A DNA stretch of 64,000 nt from Aphanomyces cochlioides. Taxonomy: Eukaryota; Oomycota; Saprolegniomycetes; Saprolegniales; Verrucalvaceae. Both the position numbers and the translations under genes were made by a program. Positions 44,276-55,207 of this stretch are shown here, piece after piece (positions within the stretch are counted from its first letter, which is position 1; each line of letters starts with the position of its first letter). The DNA lies in NCBI GenBank assembly GCA_019828595.1, contig JAHQRK010000012.1, positions 1,302,001-1,366,000 of the forward strand. The letters run 5' to 3'. Under the pieces are notes generated by a model. It saw only the letters and a list, made by a program, of their open reading frames with translations. It was not told the DNA's origin and made no database searches.

Positions 44276-47023
44276 GTTATCAAATCTCGAGCAGTTTCTG
44301 TGCCCATGGTGTCGATCTTGACCATCGTCTCGGCAATGCCATCGTCGTCGGTCAAGCCAATCTTCCTAGATGATCGTTGGCAGTCCTAGATCACCGTGGA
44401 GAAGCACTGGTGCATGTCGTTTCGGAAGAAAATCGGTGCTTCTGGTTGGCCATCGGGGGAAGTTGTACCGTAATTCACCATGAGTCACCTCAGTCGCAAG
44501 ACAAGCAACTGCGTTGCAAGGCATATGCGATACAAGTTCAATATCACCGTGCGATATTACTGCACTTTACAGTATTGACATGGGAAATATGCAACTTGCT
44601 CTGTTTACCAACGTAGTGTGACATGGTTGAACGACGTTGGTTTGACCATGCCTTGGATTCAGCGCCCGCTCGGCTTGCTGCCCCCAGTCGGTGAACCTGT
44701 AGATGGTAGCACAGTGTCACGCGATAACGCCATGGAGCAAAATGTTTCGCTGAGTTGCGCGAGTTGTTTCACGGTCGTGGGGAGATGGGATGATATAATA
44801 TATCATCCCATCTCCCCACCGACCATATGCAACAAGTGCGATCTGCCTAGCGAGTGGAGCATTCAAACTTCCGAAGGTTATCTTGGATCACACACTCATT
44901 ATGACCAATTCACTCTGCTGGGGGCTACATACGTTACAGTAGTCATTCTTTCAGAGAGAGAGAGCGATACATATGATTGGGATCGCCTCGCCTTTTCGTC
45001 CAAAATGTCTAGAGATGCTTGCTAACGTTACCTTTGCTTGTCAAGCACGACGTTGTCTTTAGATTCGGAAGGACGTTGAATTGCTTTGAACATGGCTGGA
45101 GAAGTGGCGTTTAAGCCAAAGTTGCTGAACATGGCTCAGATTTTGCGGTCGCAGGGTTGGAGTTCCAGGGGCATCCATGCGGTCGAACGGGACTTGACAC
45201 TGTGAGATCCAAAATCGAGTGTTATGCGCATTCTTGGTCGGATTTGCAAAGACTTGGTTCATCAACATTCCACTTTGTTTCGAGTAATAAAGAGTTGGTC
45301 GTCGCATCAAAACCTCACTTATGTCAATTGGATAAAAATTTCAGAATAACATAAGAACGATAAGAACTTTACGAGTAAAATATTAATTATTTATTGGCTG
45401 AAATTTAATATAATGAGAGATGATTGGATAATTTATGAAACTGACAAGGTGTTGACAGTAAAGTTGATGGTGGGTTTCGAGAGAGAGCCTGAACTTGGCC
45501 CGGTGAAATCAAAACGCAAACTTGAAGCAATTCTATTGCAGGAGTTGACGAGAGGGCTTGACATTTCAATCGACACGAGCTGATTGCTATGCTGGTATTT
45601 CGACTTTTTCATCTCGGACAACCGAGAAAGGGCTGGCATTTGGATTGAGCTAACTACAGGCTGTAGTAAGAGCATTGCATCACCAGCCTGCTTGCGCTAC
45701 GTTCGAGCAATACCAAAGACTCACAGCTACGGTGAAAAGTGTTGATTGAATATTCAACGAATTAGAGCTCGCTGTTGCCCAAACTATTTATCAACGCGGA
45801 TACGATCGGCTTTGCATGCAATTTGCTCCGAGAGAAGTCAATCCAGCCACCGAGCGCAACGTCAGTGTTCCCTCCAATGACGTCTTCAAAGCAGCTGTGG
45901 AGCTTAGGATAGTCCCTCTCAAGATGGAGAGTTAGTTTAAAAAAACGTCAGACAATGTTTTTGATGGTTAGGAACCCATGGCGATCGCTGCATCTTGCGA
46001 AGCAGAGTAGCCCAGCCCAGCGCGGTTGCTGTTGTTCTTAAAGACTGAAAAACGATATTTTATTATTACAAATGCCAGGTGTGCTGGGGGACTTCAGCAA
46101 CAGTTGGAGTAATTGTCTGCAGGTGGAGTCGAATTTGCAAACGACAAACATTGACACGGGACTGGCCTTGTCGGAATTTCATCTAAGTCATGATTTATGT
46201 TGCATTGTGTGATTTGACATCCTGAAGCCACAAATCTACATCTTGGAGAATTGTTTTCACCAATTTGTAGTAGGAGATACAGAGGACGTGAAAGTCGTCA
46301 CGAAAGAGCATCCTCGGGCTAGAGGGTTTGACCCATTCATGGCGGAAGCTCGCATCGATGATGGTGCAACGGTAAAGACAATTTGCGCAACAATGCTTCA
46401 CTAGTCGTCTTTGTGCGACCACGACCGAGGCATCGGAAAAGTGCTATTGTGAACAGTGAAGATTCATAGCACTGGCCCGCTTCGCCATGATTGAGATATG
46501 GGGTCAGCATTGGGCTATTTACTCGGAGCCTTGCTTCTATTGCATGGATCTACTCGAATACAAAGGTCCGTTGATGATCTCCACGAATTTAAGCTATTGT
46601 TGAATGATGCGCTTGTTTACCGCCAGCTGATTGAAGATGCACATTCACATAACAATATTCGCAATTCCGCCTTCATGACAATAAATTGCCTTGGAGTGCC
46701 GATGCGTTTGGCTGCCTTTATGTCAAATGCAATGCATACAACGCGGCATGCATCGAGTGGAAAAACCTCCTATCGGGACCAGCTCGAAGGAGCTTGCTGG
46801 AAGACTAATAATACTCTGTTGCACGGCCAGTGAAAAAAACCTGATTGTGTGGATGGTACACGTTTCGCAAACGAGCACCTACGAGGTCACATTCGTTTAA
46901 CCAAGAGCGAAAGCTTAGGCGCGCACAGCGCGCTCGTCCTGCTTCCTCAGGGGGCCTTCATGCAGGTCATATCTTAGTCTTTATTGGCGGTATTGCATTG
47001 CTTCTTGATTGAAACAAAATACT
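44276..47023. other. Spacer containing a long palindrome; no callable gene
   Basis: About 2.7 kb. The one strong feature is the inverted repeat at 44777-44819 (listed separately). 45.3-45.4 kb is AT-rich. A 111-codon plus-strand frame at 46498-46833 starts hydrophobically (MGSALGYLLGALLLLHG) but has no domain or homologue here. Confidence 0.5.
44777..44819. repeat. Perfect 20-bp-arm palindrome (hairpin)
   Basis: Arm 1, GTGGGGAGATGGGATGATAT (44777-44796), and arm 2 (44800-44819) are exact reverse complements around AAT. With one bulged base the pairing extends outward (CGGTC on the left, CGACC on the right). It is too long to be chance and is not linked to any called gene end. Confidence 0.9.
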
Positions 47024-47036
47024 TCATGGAAACGCT
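47024..47036. repeat. Target-site duplication (left) of the truncated LINE
   Basis: TCATGGAAACGCT here is identical to 49186-49198, the two copies bracketing the LINE copy. Confidence 0.9.
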
Positions 47037-49185
47037 GACCCCATCGTGTGGAACTCCGTTCATTCATGCACCTTTCCCCTGAAGGATCCTTTCGAGGTAC
47101 CTGGATACGCTCCAACCAAGAAAATTCCCACACGGATGACCCTATCCTCACCCAACAACGACTAGCGCTAGTACGAGCTGACACCCTTGCCGCGGCTGCA
47201 CACACGGCGACCATGCCCATGTCTTACGCTTCACTCCTCCAACGTGACGCGTGGGAACTACGCGACCATTCTGGCAAACCTGTTTTTGGCAACACTGGCC
47301 GTTGGCTCAATTGCATACAACAACAACGCTCCTGGGCGGCGCGCCAAGCTCTCTCAGGAAACCTTGCCCGTCATACCATGGTGGACGACCGCACATCAAC
47401 ACCAAAACTCTGCCGATGGTCGGCACTGGAAACGCGCTTCTTCTGGAAAGCGACAACGAATACGCTGCATACGAATGCGCGGAAACACCGCATTCACCAT
47501 GACTGGTCTCCCGTCTGCCGATGCTGTTTCCAGGACGCGTTTGACTCCCAAGAGCACCGCTTCGGCATTACTACACCCATATGCACTGCAGCGCTGCATC
47601 TCACCAATCACATTCACCTAGCTTTAGCCACCCAGCTCTCCTCACACTGGATGCCAGATCAAGAAATCTACCTTCCGCTTCAATGCCAATTAGTGGCCGC
47701 GTCCCAAACCCACTTTCCACTCAGAACTGCCTGGCACCACGCCTCAACACAGAATACCTCCACACCCCATCAAGGACCCCTCACGATGATTGCCATCTCA
47801 CCCACAAGATGGGTCCTTGCTCTCCATATCCAGCGGATTATTGGCTCCCTCCAGCCGGCGAACCTCACTCCCATCCTCGCTCAACTCCAGTGGGAAAGTC
47901 CGCTTCCCACACGCCGGCCTTATGGCTTCCTTCTCCCACGTTGGCTTTACCAAATGACGCTCGAATCTTTTGACATCCTTCTTCCCCAATGGATGGGTGG
48001 CCCCAATGGAGCTCGATTCGCAGGTCCTCTTGGACAACAGATCACTCAGATCCCGGTACCCCCGCCCATCACTTAGGCTGGTGGATTGATGCCACATACC
48101 AAACATACCCGCGCACATGGTGGTCCCAACTGGGACAAGAAATCTATCACGCACGTGCCCATGGGACCCCACATGCCTATGTACTTGTGGTCTTCGGCCA
48201 ATCACATGGGCACCGGTTTGGCATTCGCCACCACGCCAAATGGCATGTCACCATCCCCTCTGGTGGTATTACCATGTGTCACCCGGCAACAATTGTACAA
48301 GACTCCATACCCCAGTGGAAAACGCTTCGTCGTCTGAATACACATACCATTCACATTGGCACCATCTCCTCTGAAGAGGACCTACCCGCTGCCGAAACTT
48401 GGTACAACGTCCTACGCTCACAGGGCAGCACGCACTGGTTGCACTCTTACCCTGGACCACAAGCCCCCCCCACTACCAGCTCAATGGCTGTCTCAGATTC
48501 ACTGGTCAGCGCATACTGCTCACACCAGCGACCTCTACGCTACGTGTACACGAGACTTTCTCCATGACCAATTTCCCACCATCTACAATGCCCCACTGGG
48601 TTGGCAAACCTTCCCAACTGTGACGCTACAGACATCCCTCTGGGCGAAAGCTCTTTGCCCTATGCGACCTGCCCAGTTTCACCGACAATGGTTTCGCATT
48701 ACATGGTCGACCCTTCGATCACACTGGCTGGCCACCTGCGAACGCACAATTGCGACTATTAGGCAGCAAGGCGACCAGATGGCCATGCAATCTGCAAACC
48801 GTGCGATACGCGCTAAACGCCGGGCACATGGTGCACTCCCAGTAGGCCATGACGCTCGCTTGGCCAAACGGAGAACATTCGTAGCCCACTCAGCCGAACT
48901 CTGGCACACCCATCGCTCGATGATGCTCCATCCAGAGCAACCCCCGGTCCTTACGCCGCCTACACGACGCCTTCGGCAACGACCCCCAGGAAGCCCCCTG
49001 ATCCTCTTTCCATCGGCTAATAGCCGCAGCGGCGCCCCCGCCTGATGCCCGCCAGCATCCTTCAGCAACCTTATGTATAATGTGTGTCTGTTACCTCCGC
49101 TAGGTTAGCCCTAGTACGCGGCCAGTGGCTGCATTGCGCCCGCCGAGAGAGAGTAACTTTACTGCGTAATAACAATAACAAAAAA
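47037..49185 (+). mobile_element. 5'-truncated LINE copy (ORF2 C-terminal part, 3' UTR and A-rich end)
   Basis: The copy starts abruptly inside a reading frame and ends in an A-rich tail AACAATAACAAAAAA. It is bracketed by a perfect 13-bp duplication. The frame 47038-48076 covers the region after the reverse transcriptase and contains a Cys/His cluster VCRCCFQDAFDSQEH of the zf-RVT type. The frame then changes near 48070 (segment WWIDATYQTYPRTWW to 48567) and again at about 48390 (segment to 49045, with Arg-rich WLATCERTIATIR). The shifts mean the copy is dead. The C-terminal region is long and Trp/His-rich and I do not recognise a domain in it. Whether it is the same family as the LINE at 1-3074 cannot be judged, because the parts do not overlap. 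Confidence 0.85.
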
Positions 49186-49198
49186 TCATGGAAACGCT
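49186..49198. repeat. Target-site duplication (right) of the truncated LINE
   Basis: TCATGGAAACGCT directly follows the A-rich end and is identical to 47024-47036. Confidence 0.9.
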
Positions 49199-49399
49199 TC
49201 TAGTCGGTGTTAAGTCCTGGGGCAAATTTGAGATAATGTGAATACGATGACATTGGATGTGTATTGAAGGTTGACGCCGAGTCAGGATTATCCATGTTAA
49301 ACCACAGGGTAGGAAGACATCTTCCCATCAAGACGGGGCCTCAAACGTAATTTGGACGACGATGTCTTTGCAACGCACTGGCAGGTTGACGGCGCTATG

Positions 49400-50647
49400 C
49401 GCCACTCATCTACCAATGACCAACTTGGAACCAACTTGCTGCTTTGGAAAAGGGTGCTGCTGCATCGGCCAATTCGTCTACGACTTCTTGAACAAGGTGT
49501 CCGATGAAAACTTGAAGACGTTGTCGAACATCATTGACGTGACGGGTGTCAAAGCTATTCCAATCGGCGGTGCCTTTTTGATCCCTGACGGCACAAAAGA
49601 CATCGTGAGCAAATTGTCAGCCTCCAGTGCCGTCACGTACCTTGACTTGAACTCTGTCGATTTCAGCAAGCCTGAAGTCCTCAAGAATGCCAAGGAAGTT
49701 GCCCGTGAAGCTGCCACGAACGAATGGAGTGTCGAAACTGTTGGTGCTCCTTCGATTTGGAAATACTACAACGGTTCTGGTGCTGTCGTCGGTTCGATTG
49801 ACACTGGTGCCTTGTACACGCACGAAGCCATCAAAGGCAACTGGCGTTCGGAACTTGGTTGGTTCGATCCTTACAACTCAACTGCCTTACCTTGGGACTC
49901 GGATGGCCACGGATCCCACACCATTGGTACGATGGTCGGCAGCAACGGTATCGGTGTAGCTCCAGGTGCCAAGTGGATCTCGTGCACGGGTTTGTACGAA
50001 GGCAGTGACGACAGTACCCACTTGCTCCAGTGCGCTCAGTTCATGTTGTGCCCAACATAGCCTGATGGCACTGGTGCTGACTATACGAAGGGTCCTCACG
50101 TTGTCAACAACAGTTGGGGTGCCAAGACGTTCAACCCATGGATGGAAGACGCTGTGGCTGCCTGGAAGGCCGCTGGTACTATCCCTGTCTTCTCGAACGG
50201 CAACAACGGCCCTGTCTGCGGTTCCGTCGGCAACCCTGGTGGCTACAACACTGTCATCGGTGTTGGTGCCATCGGCTCATACGATAGCGAACCCAACCTC
50301 CTTGCGTACTTTTCGTCTAAGGGCCCACAAACTGCCAACGGTCCTGCGTATATCAAGCCTGACGTGTCGGCCCCTGGCTTCTGGACTCGCTCCGTGGATA
50401 TTACAACGAACTCGACCAAGTCTACAAGTACTTGACTGCCACGACGGATCAACGTCCATTGAACACGACTGAACCTACCACTTGGTATTACGGCACTTAT
50501 CGCAACATGACGTACCCTGGTGCTCCAAACTGTGGTGATGTGCTTGACACGGCGTGGCCCAACAGCCGTTTCGCCTACGGTCGCGTCAACGTCGGCACCA
50601 TCCTCCGCGATGGTTCTCTCCACGATACCCGCCGCTCGTCATGCTAA
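49400..50647 (+). pseudogene. Subtilisin-like protease pseudogene lacking the serine loop
   Basis: Very close in sequence to the intact gene 1.5 kb downstream (52119-53570). The signal peptide and early prodomain are eroded, with a frameshift at about 49465 (GGAAAAGGGTGCTGC is still visible). TAG at 50058-50060 replaces a Lys codon after FMLCPT. A deletion of about 94 bases at about 50417 joins ITTNST to the sequence for VYKYLTATTDQ, shifts the frame and removes the segment with the catalytic Ser (GTSMAAPHVSG). The Asp (GSIDTGA) and His (DGHGSHTIGTM) loops and the C-terminus HDTRRSSC remain. At least three independent lesions are present, so it cannot make active enzyme. Confidence 0.92.
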
Positions 50648-51165
50648 ATGTTGACTCTGCCTGCTCAGTGGTTCAGGTGTAATGAGAACTTGTGTCTAAC
50701 TGTCAATGTTTGAGCTCATGACAAGGATGTCAAACTACGTACGTGATTTTGTGTGTCCATGGAGACCACAATGAGGAAGCGGTGAAGCTAAACATGCATG
50801 TAGAAACCAACAGGGGTCTGGAAGTCAACTTGGTAAGTAAAGTTTCGTGAGAAGCGCGTGCAAACAGCAATAAAATCAAGATCATCCACCAAGACAGGAC
50901 TGAAACATCATCCTGAACCTGGAATATCCATTTCGTAACACTGTCCGTCTTGTCTCTCTGTCCATTTGGTCGTATTCCCAGATACGTCGGCTATTGTGTC
51001 CCCTGAACAGACCTTTCGAGGAACTTCTTTCTCGTCGATACTGTCCAGCTATAGATGTATCTCCAAGGAGGTTCCAACGTTGTGCCAAGCTGAATTGCCT
51101 GAGGTGCTCTACAATCCTCGGAGATCAAGTCAATGCAACAGTTTACGTCAAAAGTACTGTTTTGA
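50648..51165. other. Non-coding spacer
   Basis: Nothing recognisable between the pseudogene and the MITE. Confidence 0.5.
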
Positions 51166-51613
51166 GAGTAAATTCGTTAACCTGAGCACTATCCGGTTAA
51201 AATTCGTTAACCTGTAACTGTGTGCCACAATGTGCCGCAGCTCAACAATACAAGAGACTGCACACCTGACGTAACTTGCGCTTCAACATAATTCCATTAA
51301 TAGGTCTCATCACGGTGGCGGCGCGGCCTGACAGTCAAACAGTCCCCTGGCCTGATGAGAGAATTTATTAAGATATCCTCTTTGGTCCACTTCGGGTGCT
51401 CTCCCTCGTCCGAGTCATCCACCCGCAGAAAATTTTTCTCTCGACCTCAGCTTTGATCCGGTGAGTGCAATCTTCTGGGTAGATGTTTGGCGTTGTCCGT
51501 GCAGTATACTAAGGCGTTGTCAGTGAAGAAATGCGTTGCTCGAGTATTGTTGTGCAGAACTGTTCAGGTTAACGATTTTTAACCGGATAACACACCAATT
51601 AACGAATTTACTC
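51166..51613. mobile_element. 448-bp MITE-like element with about 49-bp terminal inverted repeats
   Basis: The left end reads GAGTAAATTCGTTAACCTG, then ATCCGGTTAAAATTCGTTAA (51166-51214). The right end, inverted (51613-51565), reads GAGTAAATTCGTTAATTGG, then ATCCGGTTAAAAATCGTTAA. The arms match at about 80-85%. The interior has no coding potential. No clear target duplication is visible at the outer edges. It lies in the intergenic region between two protease copies. Confidence 0.8.
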
Positions 51614-52076
51614 ACTGGACGAATTGCTCTGGAGGAGGTTCAACCTTCCAAGACTCCCATGCTGATCTGACGCTGGTGGTTTGATTACAGTATGTTGGAG
51701 TACAAGGATGGCCAGCGACACGATGTGCTCAAGCTGATGCAGTGGACTTGTCTGAGCATGGAGACGGGACACCGGACGTGGCTTTGATTCAATCGCAACG
51801 ACACAGAAAGGCGATGGATAATGCAACATGATAGACCGCATTCTATAGCCATTGCAAGTGTCTTTCGCCTAGCAGACTCCAAGTCGATCCAATGCCATTG
51901 AGCTGTGCTCCAAAGATGCAAGAGGAGTGCTATGAAATGCGAAGCAGAGGGTGATCGCTGGCCCATACGCCGGCATGTAAGGTTGAACGACCAGCATTGC
52001 TCACACCAGCTTGTCTCAATATGTTTGGGTGTGACCAGATTTTTCCAAGAGGCCTGATCGCCTGTGATAGCCGCTT
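51614..52076. other. Upstream region of the intact protease
   Basis: No gene is seen. Any upstream regulatory sites of the protease at 52119 would lie here. Confidence 0.45.
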
Positions 52077-52095
52077 GATCATTCTTCAATTTGCC
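52077..52095 (+). promoter_or_regulatory. Inr/FPR-like core promoter of the 52119-53570 protease
   Basis: GATCATTCTTCAATTTGCC lies 24-42 bases before the ATG. It fits the oomycete initiator followed by the flanking promoter region. The motif is conserved at the same distance in two other copies, while the surrounding sequence is not. Confidence 0.7.
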
Positions 52096-52118
52096 GTCGA
52101 GTCCACACCACTGGTAGA

Positions 52119-53570
52119 ATGAAGACCGCGTTCATCCTCGCTGTTGCTGCTGCGGCTGCCGCCGACAAGGTTGCTGTCCGTCTTAACCGCTTCTTTGAAT
52201 CCAACACCGAATCTGCCGTGTCGACTCCTATCTTGGTCAAGGTCAAGTTGGATATTGAGGCCTTGGAAAAGGGTGCTGCTGGCGCCGCTGACCCTCGTCA
52301 ATTCGTGTACGACTTCTTGAACAAGGCGTCCGAAGAAAATTTGAAGACGTTGTCGAGCGTCATTGATGTCAAGGATGTCCAATCCATCCCCATTGGTGGT
52401 GCCTTTGTCGTCCCCAATGGCTCCAAAGACATCGTGAACAAGCTCTCGTCCGTCAGCTCTGTCACCTACCTCGACTTGAACGCCGCTGATTTCAGTAACC
52501 CAGACGTCTTGAAGAACAACAAGGAAGTTGTCCGTGAAGCTGCAAAGAACGAATGGGGTGTCGAGACTGTGGGTGCTCCTTCGATCTGGAAGTACTACAA
52601 CGGCTCGGGTGCTCTCGTGGGCTCGATTGACAGTGGTGTGTTGTACACTCATGAGGCTCTCAAGGACAACTGGCGTTCGGAACTTGGTTGGTTTGATCCT
52701 TACAACGGTACTTCGTTGCCCTGGGACTCGAGTGGCCATGGCTCCCACACTGTTGGTACTATGGTCGGAGCCAACGGCATTGGTGTAGCCCCCGGCGCCA
52801 AGTGGATTGCATGCTTGGGCTTGTACAAGGGCAGTGGTGATAGCGCCAGTCTTCTCTCATGTGCTCAGTACATGTTGTGTCCCACCAAACCTGATGGCAC
52901 GGGTGCCGACTGCAAGAAGGGTCCTCACGTTGTCAACAATAGCTGGGGTGCCAAGACGTTCAACCCATGGATGGAAGACGCTGTTGCTGCGTGGAAGGCC
53001 GCTGGTATTATCCCTGTTTTCTCGAACGGCAACAACGGCCCTGCCTGCGGTACCGTCGGCAACCCTGGTGGCTACAACACTGTCATCAGTGTCGGTGCCA
53101 TTGGTTCGTATGACAGTGAGCCCAACCTCATTGCGTACTTCTCGTCGAAGGGTCCACAAACTGCCAACGGCCCTGCCTACGTCAAGCCTGATGTGTCAGC
53201 CCCTGGTTTCTGGACTCGCTCCGTCGATATTACCACGAACTCGACCTACGTTGAGAATGGCGGTACCTCCATGGCTGCTCCCCACGTCTCTGGTGTTGTT
53301 GCTCTCCTCAAGAGTGTCGACCCTACATTGAGTTACGACAAGATTTACAAGTACTTGACTGCCACGACAGATCAAAGTCCATTGAACACCACCGAACCTA
53401 CCACTTGGTACTATGGCGCTTACCGCAACAAGACTTACCCTGGTGCGCCAAACTGCGGCGACGTCAAGGACACTGCTTGGCCCAACAACCGCTTCGGTCA
53501 CGGCCGTGTCAACGTTGGCACCATCCTCCGCGATGGTACTCTCCACGATACCCGCCGCTCTTCGTGCTAA
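52119..53570 (+). CDS. Secreted subtilisin-like serine protease, intact (483 aa)
   Basis: Single-exon S8 protease. Signal peptide 1-15 (MKTAFILAVAAAAAA) is followed by a prodomain of about 20-140 with TYLDLNAADFSNPDV. The catalytic residues are Asp171 (GSIDSGV), His207 (SSGHGSHTVGTM) and Ser384 (GGTSMAAPHVSGV), with the oxyanion Asn at 305 (NGNNGPAC). Several N-glycosylation sites are present (NGSG, NGTS, NSTY, NKTY). Relative to the copy at 24771-26228 the catalytic core is strongly conserved while the prodomain has diverged, so the two may have different activation or specificity. The immediate upstream neighbour is a broken duplicate. It is probably secreted for extracellular protein digestion (family knowledge). 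Confidence 0.94.
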   Translation: MKTAFILAVAAAAAADKVAVRLNRFFESNTESAVSTPILVKVKLDIEALEKGAAGAADPRQFVYDFLNKASEENLKTLSSVIDVKDVQSIPIGGAFVVPNGSKDIVNKLSSVSSVTYLDLNAADFSNPDVLKNNKEVVREAAKNEWGVETVGAPSIWKYYNGSGALVGSIDSGVLYTHEALKDNWRSELGWFDPYNGTSLPWDSSGHGSHTVGTMVGANGIGVAPGAKWIACLGLYKGSGDSASLLSCAQYMLCPTKPDGTGADCKKGPHVVNNSWGAKTFNPWMEDAVAAWKAAGIIPVFSNGNNGPACGTVGNPGGYNTVISVGAIGSYDSEPNLIAYFSSKGPQTANGPAYVKPDVSAPGFWTRSVDITTNSTYVENGGTSMAAPHVSGVVALLKSVDPTLSYDKIYKYLTATTDQSPLNTTEPTTWYYGAYRNKTYPGAPNCGDVKDTAWPNNRFGHGRVNVGTILRDGTLHDTRRSSC

Positions 53571-54262
53571 ATGTTGACTCTGCCTGCTGAGAACTTTAGG
53601 GTATAAAGAATAATGAAATGTTGTCGACTAGAGTTTTGATAGCTTGAGTAGGAGCTGTCTCAAACAGCAAAGGATGATGTGTAAGAGTTCCTTGCCCTGA
53701 TCATTGCTGCTGATTTGGGTTTTGGATGTTCGAAATGATCAGGGACCTGTAGTCTCTGAATTAACTTGCTGAGACACCTTCCCCTTTTTCACGACACAGG
53801 CGTGGAAAGCGAAGTTGAGGTATGGAGTTGTTCACTGAAGCTGGGAATTCCCATCCGTTGAATCTGTCCCCACAATTCAAGTGTCTATGATGTATCTCTG
53901 CTCCTGATACGACTATCGCAATATACGTTGAGAGGCTCCGTGGGGTGAATAACTCGATCAAGCTATAATTTGAGGTTCAAAACCCTTTCATCGGCAGAAC
54001 TAAAACAACCACAAATGAGGTATCACGTGGGGCAACTACAGTATCTGTCCTTTTTCAAGTGCACATTGGTACAGTGAAGATGCAGATGTTATCCACAATC
54101 AAATAGCTCCGGAGGTCAAGGCTTCCAAATCGCCCTGCATTGCCTTCCGCTCATGGAATGAAATCCCAACATAATGATAGATGACGCATGCAACAACACA
54201 TAAATCCTCGGGAGAAGGAGCTACTTAGTCACACCAAGCTGGTGATTTGCAGGCATGTTGAG
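53571..54262. other. Non-coding spacer
   Basis: Downstream region of the protease with nothing recognisable. Confidence 0.5.
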
Positions 54263-54933
54263 TACTACACCATTTGCCGGTTTAGTTCGCTTAACTTGCG
54301 ATATATTTCGTGTCACGTGCAATATATTTCGTATGACTTGCAATGTATTTCGTATGACTTGCATTTAATTTCGTGGCCGGCGACGAAAATCGATTTATAT
54401 TTCGCATGACTTGCATTGTATTTCATACCTCTTGCATTTAATTTCGAATTTTTAGCATATATTTCGTATCACGTGCATTTAAATTCGTATAAATGCAAAA
54501 TATATTCAATCTCCTATTGAGATATGAAGTTTCACATGTGTTGCAGTGTTGGCTTGAACTATGAATTTGCGACGGGCAGCCGCATATGAACTCTGCTGAG
54601 CTTGCTTCATGCTCGCATTGACTTATATGGCGATTGAAGTGTCCCATCAATTTCTTATGAGTTCGATAACAATTTTTTGTTAGTTTTTCTATGGACTTTT
54701 TCTCTTCTCTGCGAAATTAAATGCACGTGATACGAAATATAAGCTAAAAAATACGAAATTGCAAGAGGTATGAAATACAATGCAAGACATGCGAAATATA
54801 AATCGATTTTCGTCGCGGGCCACGAAATTAAATGCAAGTCATACGAAATACATTGCAAGTCATACGAAATATATTGCACGTGACACGAAATATATCGCAA
54901 GTTAAGCGAACTAAACCGGCAAATGGTGTAGTA
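54263..54933. mobile_element. Foldback element, copy 2, with TA target duplication
   Basis: A 667-bp element (54265-54931) has the same CTACACCATTTGCCGG termini as the copy at 11527-12197, and TA on both sides. The unique core is in the opposite orientation relative to copy 1. Arms consist of the same degenerate TTGCATTTAATTTCG-type units, with local deletions of a unit relative to copy 1. It sits next to, and possibly within, the remains of a protease gene. Confidence 0.85.
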
Positions 54934-55004
54934 TTATGTAGATGGTTTCATGGATAATGTTGGGTCAGAGTCATCCATGTCAAGTCAGAGAATTCATCTG
55001 AGTA

Positions 55005-55207
55005 TCGAGACGGCCTACGTGGCTGTGAGTTGATTGTATCACAATCAACTCATGAATGGCGGTACATCGGTGGTTGCTCCTCATGTTTGTGGTATTGTTG
55101 CTACCTTCAGGAGTGTCGACCATCGTTGAGCACGACAACATGACTGCCATGACGCACCAAAGCCCACTGAACCACTTGGTACTACAGCACTTACCGCAAC
55201 AAGACTT
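55005..55207 (+). pseudogene. Subtilisin-like protease C-terminal relic
   Basis: The plus strand preserves GGTACATCGGTGGTTGCTCC, which reads GTSVVAPHVCGIVATFRSVD and corresponds to GTSMAAPHVSGVVALLKSVD around the catalytic Ser. It is followed by debris of TTDQSPLNTTEPTTWYYGAY (near 55140-55207) with deletions and frame changes. Nothing of the prodomain or of the Asp or His loops is visible. It is the third member of the local plus-strand protease array. Confidence 0.8.

Noticed and set aside
44618..45025. 135-codon plus-strand frame
   Set aside because: It runs straight through the long palindrome, which supplies many of its codons, and has no domain.
46498..46833. 111-codon frame with hydrophobic start
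   Set aside because: One hydrophobic segment only, no homologue visible and no clear promoter; left as spacer.
49362..50060. Intact 232-aa protease from the ATG at 49362
   Set aside because: That ATG precedes no signal peptide, the prodomain is frameshifted, and the frame ends at an internal stop with the Ser loop deleted.
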